From CALCCV01 sp964388665 (GTDB taxonomy: Bacteria; Bdellovibrionota; Bdellovibrionia; Bdellovibrionales; Bdellovibrionaceae): DNA of 64,000 nt. The stretch lies in contig CAYMBJ010000007.1 of the NCBI GenBank assembly GCA_964388665.1, forward strand, positions 1 to 64,000, written 5' to 3'. Below, one piece after another: positions 61,569 to 64,000 of the stretch. Under the pieces are notes generated by a model that did no database searches, was not told the origin of the DNA, and saw only the letters and a program-made list of their open reading frames with translations. Position 1 is the stretch's first letter. Each line of letters begins with the position of its first letter. The position numbers were made by a program, and so were the translations under genes.

Positions 61569-62056
61569 ATTGGTTTTTTGATTTTTTTGAAAACTTTCGT
61601 GAAAATTGGTCCTACAAGATCATCGCCTTACTGATCGCGTTGATTTTGTGGTTGACGATTCTGGGGCGCCGCGATTTTGTCTTCACAAAAAATATGGATC
61701 TTGATTTTAGGCCACCGATGGGGGCCACATTGGTGAGCGCCAGCATTGATAAGATCAAGGTCAAGGTCAGTGGTTCACGGTTGGCTTTGAAAAAGTTTTT
61801 GGATGGAGCATCGTCTCAAAGTGTTATTTTTGACCTATCGGCAAAACGAATTGGCGAACACGATCTGCTGATCACCCCAGAAATGATCGATGTGCCCGTG
61901 GGCGTAAAGATTCTTTCGATTCGACCTGTGCGAGTGGTGGTGGAGCTAAGCGAAGATAAGAGCGCAGTTACAAAACCGGAAGAAGAAGGGACTGTAGAAA
62001 CCACAGACCCCACTGAATTCATGGAGCCTGTCGAAACCATTGACAGCGGCGACTGA
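61565..62056 (+). CDS. cdaR: CdaR-like YbbR-domain protein
   Basis: A 163-residue membrane protein with an N-terminal helix (about residues 18-33, IIALLIALILWLTIL) and one extracytoplasmic YbbR domain (DKIKVKVSGSRLALKKFL, then a repeat of strand pairs), ending in an acidic Thr/Glu tail. CdaR regulates CdaA in firmicutes; the same gene order suggests a similar role. The start is a TTG that overlaps the cdaA stop as TTGA, with GGAGG 6 bases upstream, typical of tight coupling. Family members often have several YbbR repeats; this one has a single copy. Confidence 0.85.
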   Translation: MNWFFDFFENFRENWSYKIIALLIALILWLTILGRRDFVFTKNMDLDFRPPMGATLVSASIDKIKVKVSGSRLALKKFLDGASSQSVIFDLSAKRIGEHDLLITPEMIDVPVGVKILSIRPVRVVVELSEDKSAVTKPEEEGTVETTDPTEFMEPVETIDSGD

Positions 62057-62135
62057 GCCAATGTTCCTGTTCCACTCGCCTCTTTTCAAAAATGAAATTT
62101 GAGGCTAATGATAGCTGAAGAAGGAGAACTTCATA

Positions 62136-63506
62136 GTGAGCAAAAAGTTATTTGGCACAGATGGAATTCGCGGCACAGCCAATCAGTTTCCGATGGTGCC
62201 GGAGGCCGTGGTTAAAATCGGTCAGGCCATTGGCATTATACTAAAGCGTCAGGACCGTCCTGCGCATCGGGACAAGATACAAGTGGTGATTGGCAAAGAC
62301 ACCCGACTTTCAGGCTATATGATCGAGCAAGCACTGGCCTCTGGGCTCAATTCAATGGGTGTTCATGTGCAGTTGGTGGGGCCATTGCCTACACCCGCCA
62401 TAGGCTACCTGACCCGCTCCATGCGCGCTGACGCCGGCATCGTGATCTCGGCCTCTCACAATCCCTTTGTCGATAACGGCATTAAGATTTTTGGTCCCGA
62501 TGGTTTCAAAATTCAGGATCAGCTGGAGCGCGAAATTGAAGATCTGGTTTTCAATAATGATTTTGTTTCGTCAGCACCTCCCTCAAAATCCATCGGTCGA
62601 ACCAAGAGGATTGACGACGCCCAGGGACGTTACATCGTGCATGCAAAGAGTGCCTTTCCGCTTGAGCACACTTTGGATGGGCTGCGCATGGTGCTCGACA
62701 CCGCCAATGGTGCCGCCTACAGGGTGGCGAAATCCATTTTTGAAGAGCTAGGAGCTGAGGTATTCCAAATCGGTGATGACCCCAACGGCACCAATATCAA
62801 CGAAGAGGTGGGCGCGCTGTTTCCCACCAAAACCAGAGAGGCAGTCGTTCAGTTTCGCGCGGACGTGGGCATCAGTTTAGATGGCGATGCCGATCGTCTG
62901 ATCATGGTGGACGAAAAGGGTCAGATCATGAATGGCGATCACATCTTGGGGATTTGCGCGCTCTACATGAAAGAAAAGCAAATTTTAAAAAAGAACACCT
63001 TGGTGGTCACGCACATGAGCAACTATGGCCTGGAAAAGAAAATGAAAGAAAACGGCATAGAGGTGGTCAAGGTCAATGTTGGTGATAAATTTGTCGTTGA
63101 CGAAATGAAACGAAATGATCTCAATCTGGGCGGTGAACAGTCCGGTCATATTATTTTCTTAGATCACACCACCACGGGTGATGGCTGTATTGCTGCCCTG
63201 AATGTTTTGGGTTTGATGAAACAAACAAAAAAAACCATGAGTGAACTCAATTCCCTCATCGAAGATGTCCCTCAGGTACTGATCAATTGTAAGGTCAAAC
63301 ATCGCAAGGAGCTCAAAGAAATTCCTGGGTTTACCGAGTTGGTCAAATCCATCGAAACCAAACTGGCTGGAAGTGGGCGAGTTTTCGTGAGGTTCTCGGG
63401 GACAGAGCCCTTGGTGAGAATATTAGTTGAAGGGCCGAAGCAGTCCGAAATCTCTGCGGCGGCCGAGGCGATTGCAGATCTTTTAGAAAAGGAGCTCAGT
63501 CATTAG
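62136..63506 (+). CDS. glmM: phosphoglucosamine mutase GlmM
   Basis: A 456-residue phosphohexomutase converting glucosamine-6-P to glucosamine-1-P for peptidoglycan and LPS precursors. The phosphoserine is S107 in ISASHNP; the metal site is DGDADR; the sugar-binding GEQSGH and the C-terminal phosphate-binding RFSGTEPLVRILVEG are complete. The start is a GTG at 62136 with AAGGAG upstream. It follows cdaR, the standard cdaA-cdaR-glmM order, linking c-di-AMP with cell-wall synthesis. Confidence 0.96.
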   Translation: MSKKLFGTDGIRGTANQFPMVPEAVVKIGQAIGIILKRQDRPAHRDKIQVVIGKDTRLSGYMIEQALASGLNSMGVHVQLVGPLPTPAIGYLTRSMRADAGIVISASHNPFVDNGIKIFGPDGFKIQDQLEREIEDLVFNNDFVSSAPPSKSIGRTKRIDDAQGRYIVHAKSAFPLEHTLDGLRMVLDTANGAAYRVAKSIFEELGAEVFQIGDDPNGTNINEEVGALFPTKTREAVVQFRADVGISLDGDADRLIMVDEKGQIMNGDHILGICALYMKEKQILKKNTLVVTHMSNYGLEKKMKENGIEVVKVNVGDKFVVDEMKRNDLNLGGEQSGHIIFLDHTTTGDGCIAALNVLGLMKQTKKTMSELNSLIEDVPQVLINCKVKHRKELKEIPGFTELVKSIETKLAGSGRVFVRFSGTEPLVRILVEGPKQSEISAAAEAIADLLEKELSH

Positions 63507-63525
63507 TGCGCGTAGGAAGCCCAAG

Positions 63526-64000
63526 GTGCGCTTGGGTGTTAACATTGATCATGTGGCCACTCTGCGCCAGGTGCGCGGGGGCACAACGGATTATCCCAGC
63601 TTGGTGACGGCGATGAAGTCGGCCGTAGCAGGTGGAGCGGAACAGATCACCATTCATTTGCGCGAAGATCGTCGCCACATTCAAGATGAGGATCTCAAAG
63701 TCCTCTCTCGCAGCTGCCCCGTTGATCTCAATTTAGAAATGGCGGTTTCGAAAGAGATTTTGCGCTTGGCAAAAAAATATCGACCGGCCTGGGTCTGCTT
63801 TGTGCCCGAGAAGCGTGAAGAGCTGACCACAGAGGGCGGGCTCAATGTGAGCAAGGTCTCCTCCGAGATCACCAAAATGACCAGTGAACTCAATCGACTC
63901 AGAATCCAATGCTCCTACTTTATAGAGCCTGATGTGCACATAGTAAACGCGTCGGCTGTAGCCGGTGCGCAGGCGGTGGAATTTCACACCGGGCACTGGG
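63526..64000 (+). CDS. pdxJ: pyridoxine 5'-phosphate synthase PdxJ (cut by window end)
   Basis: The first 158 codons are present. The start is GTG at 63526, with AGGAAG 6 bases upstream, and gives MRLGVNIDHVATLRQVRGG, the family N-terminus. Later motifs are GAEQITIHLREDRRHIQDED, LNLEMAV, VPEKREELTTEGGL and SYFIEPD, ending in EFHTGHW at the window edge. The enzyme condenses 3-amino-acetone-1-phosphate and deoxyxylulose-5-phosphate in the DXP-dependent vitamin B6 pathway. It is 19 bases after glmM, so probably the same operon. Confidence 0.95.
   Translation, partial: MRLGVNIDHVATLRQVRGGTTDYPSLVTAMKSAVAGGAEQITIHLREDRRHIQDEDLKVLSRSCPVDLNLEMAVSKEILRLAKKYRPAWVCFVPEKREELTTEGGLNVSKVSSEITKMTSELNRLRIQCSYFIEPDVHIVNASAVAGAQAVEFHTGHW

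Noticed and set aside
1..64000. tRNA or rRNA genes
   Set aside because: No TpsiC-like GGTTCGAATCC box or rRNA-like segment was recognised in intergenic spaces on either strand.

Overview
The window reads as a chromosomal segment of a Bdellovibrio-like bacterium (Bdellovibrionota/Bdellovibrionales). The grounds are two TIGR02147-type regulators, an operon resembling the glt/agl gliding or focal-adhesion machinery of Myxococcus and Bdellovibrio, many secreted proteins and lipoproteins of no known family, an Mla-type lipid transport operon, and the ftsH-cdaA-cdaR-glmM-pdxJ housekeeping block. The assignment is an inference from gene content. There is one assembly gap of exactly 100 N at 18892-18991. 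No rRNA, tRNA, CRISPR array, prophage or transposase was recognised.

Layout. 1-6.0 kb: lipoproteins, rlmE, small secreted proteins (one with a Pro/Gly-Pro repeat) and a His-rich CDF metal exporter. 6.1-13.3 kb: dnaE, two FlgT-like exported proteins flanking an antisense small secreted gene broken by an in-frame TGA, then lipB. 13.4-17.3 kb: MlaE, a degenerate MlaF-like ATPase, MlaD and a LolC/E-like permease, together a lipid or lipoprotein trafficking operon. 17.3-19.7 kb: three hotdog-fold proteins around a 124-bp tandem repeat that contains the gap. 19.7-21.0 kb: a PadR-HAAS regulatory pair with a visible operator. 21-33.8 kb: an accessory region with a coiled-coil/alpha-crystallin fusion, secreted proteins, an S9 peptidase lipoprotein, TIGR02147 regulators, a secreted HExxH protein and dispersed palindromic repeats.

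33.9-47.2 kb holds a large minus-strand operon: VWA lipoprotein, GYF-PilZ protein, TolQ-like motor protein, two TolR-like proteins, a 1289-aa TPR protein, a small periplasmic protein, an FHA-like/TonB_C-like transmembrane protein, an outer-membrane beta-barrel, a second TPR protein and a periplasmic coiled coil. This is the most system-like part of the window: an energised envelope-spanning machine with a possible c-di-GMP input.

47.3-64 kb is mostly housekeeping: mazG, a PgpH-type HD phosphohydrolase, ybeY, a phosphopantetheinyl transferase, pgsA, a YbgC-like thioesterase, glpX, an aldehyde dehydrogenase, tilS, ftsH, cdaA, cdaR, glmM and pdxJ. Both a cyclic-di-AMP synthase (CdaA) with its regulator CdaR and a candidate c-di-AMP hydrolase (the PgpH-type protein) lie here.

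Recurrent traits: GTG, TTG and possibly ATT start codons backed by good Shine-Dalgarno sequences, small dispersed repeats at the ends of genes, and very low-complexity insertions in otherwise ordinary enzymes (tilS, lipB, ybeY).
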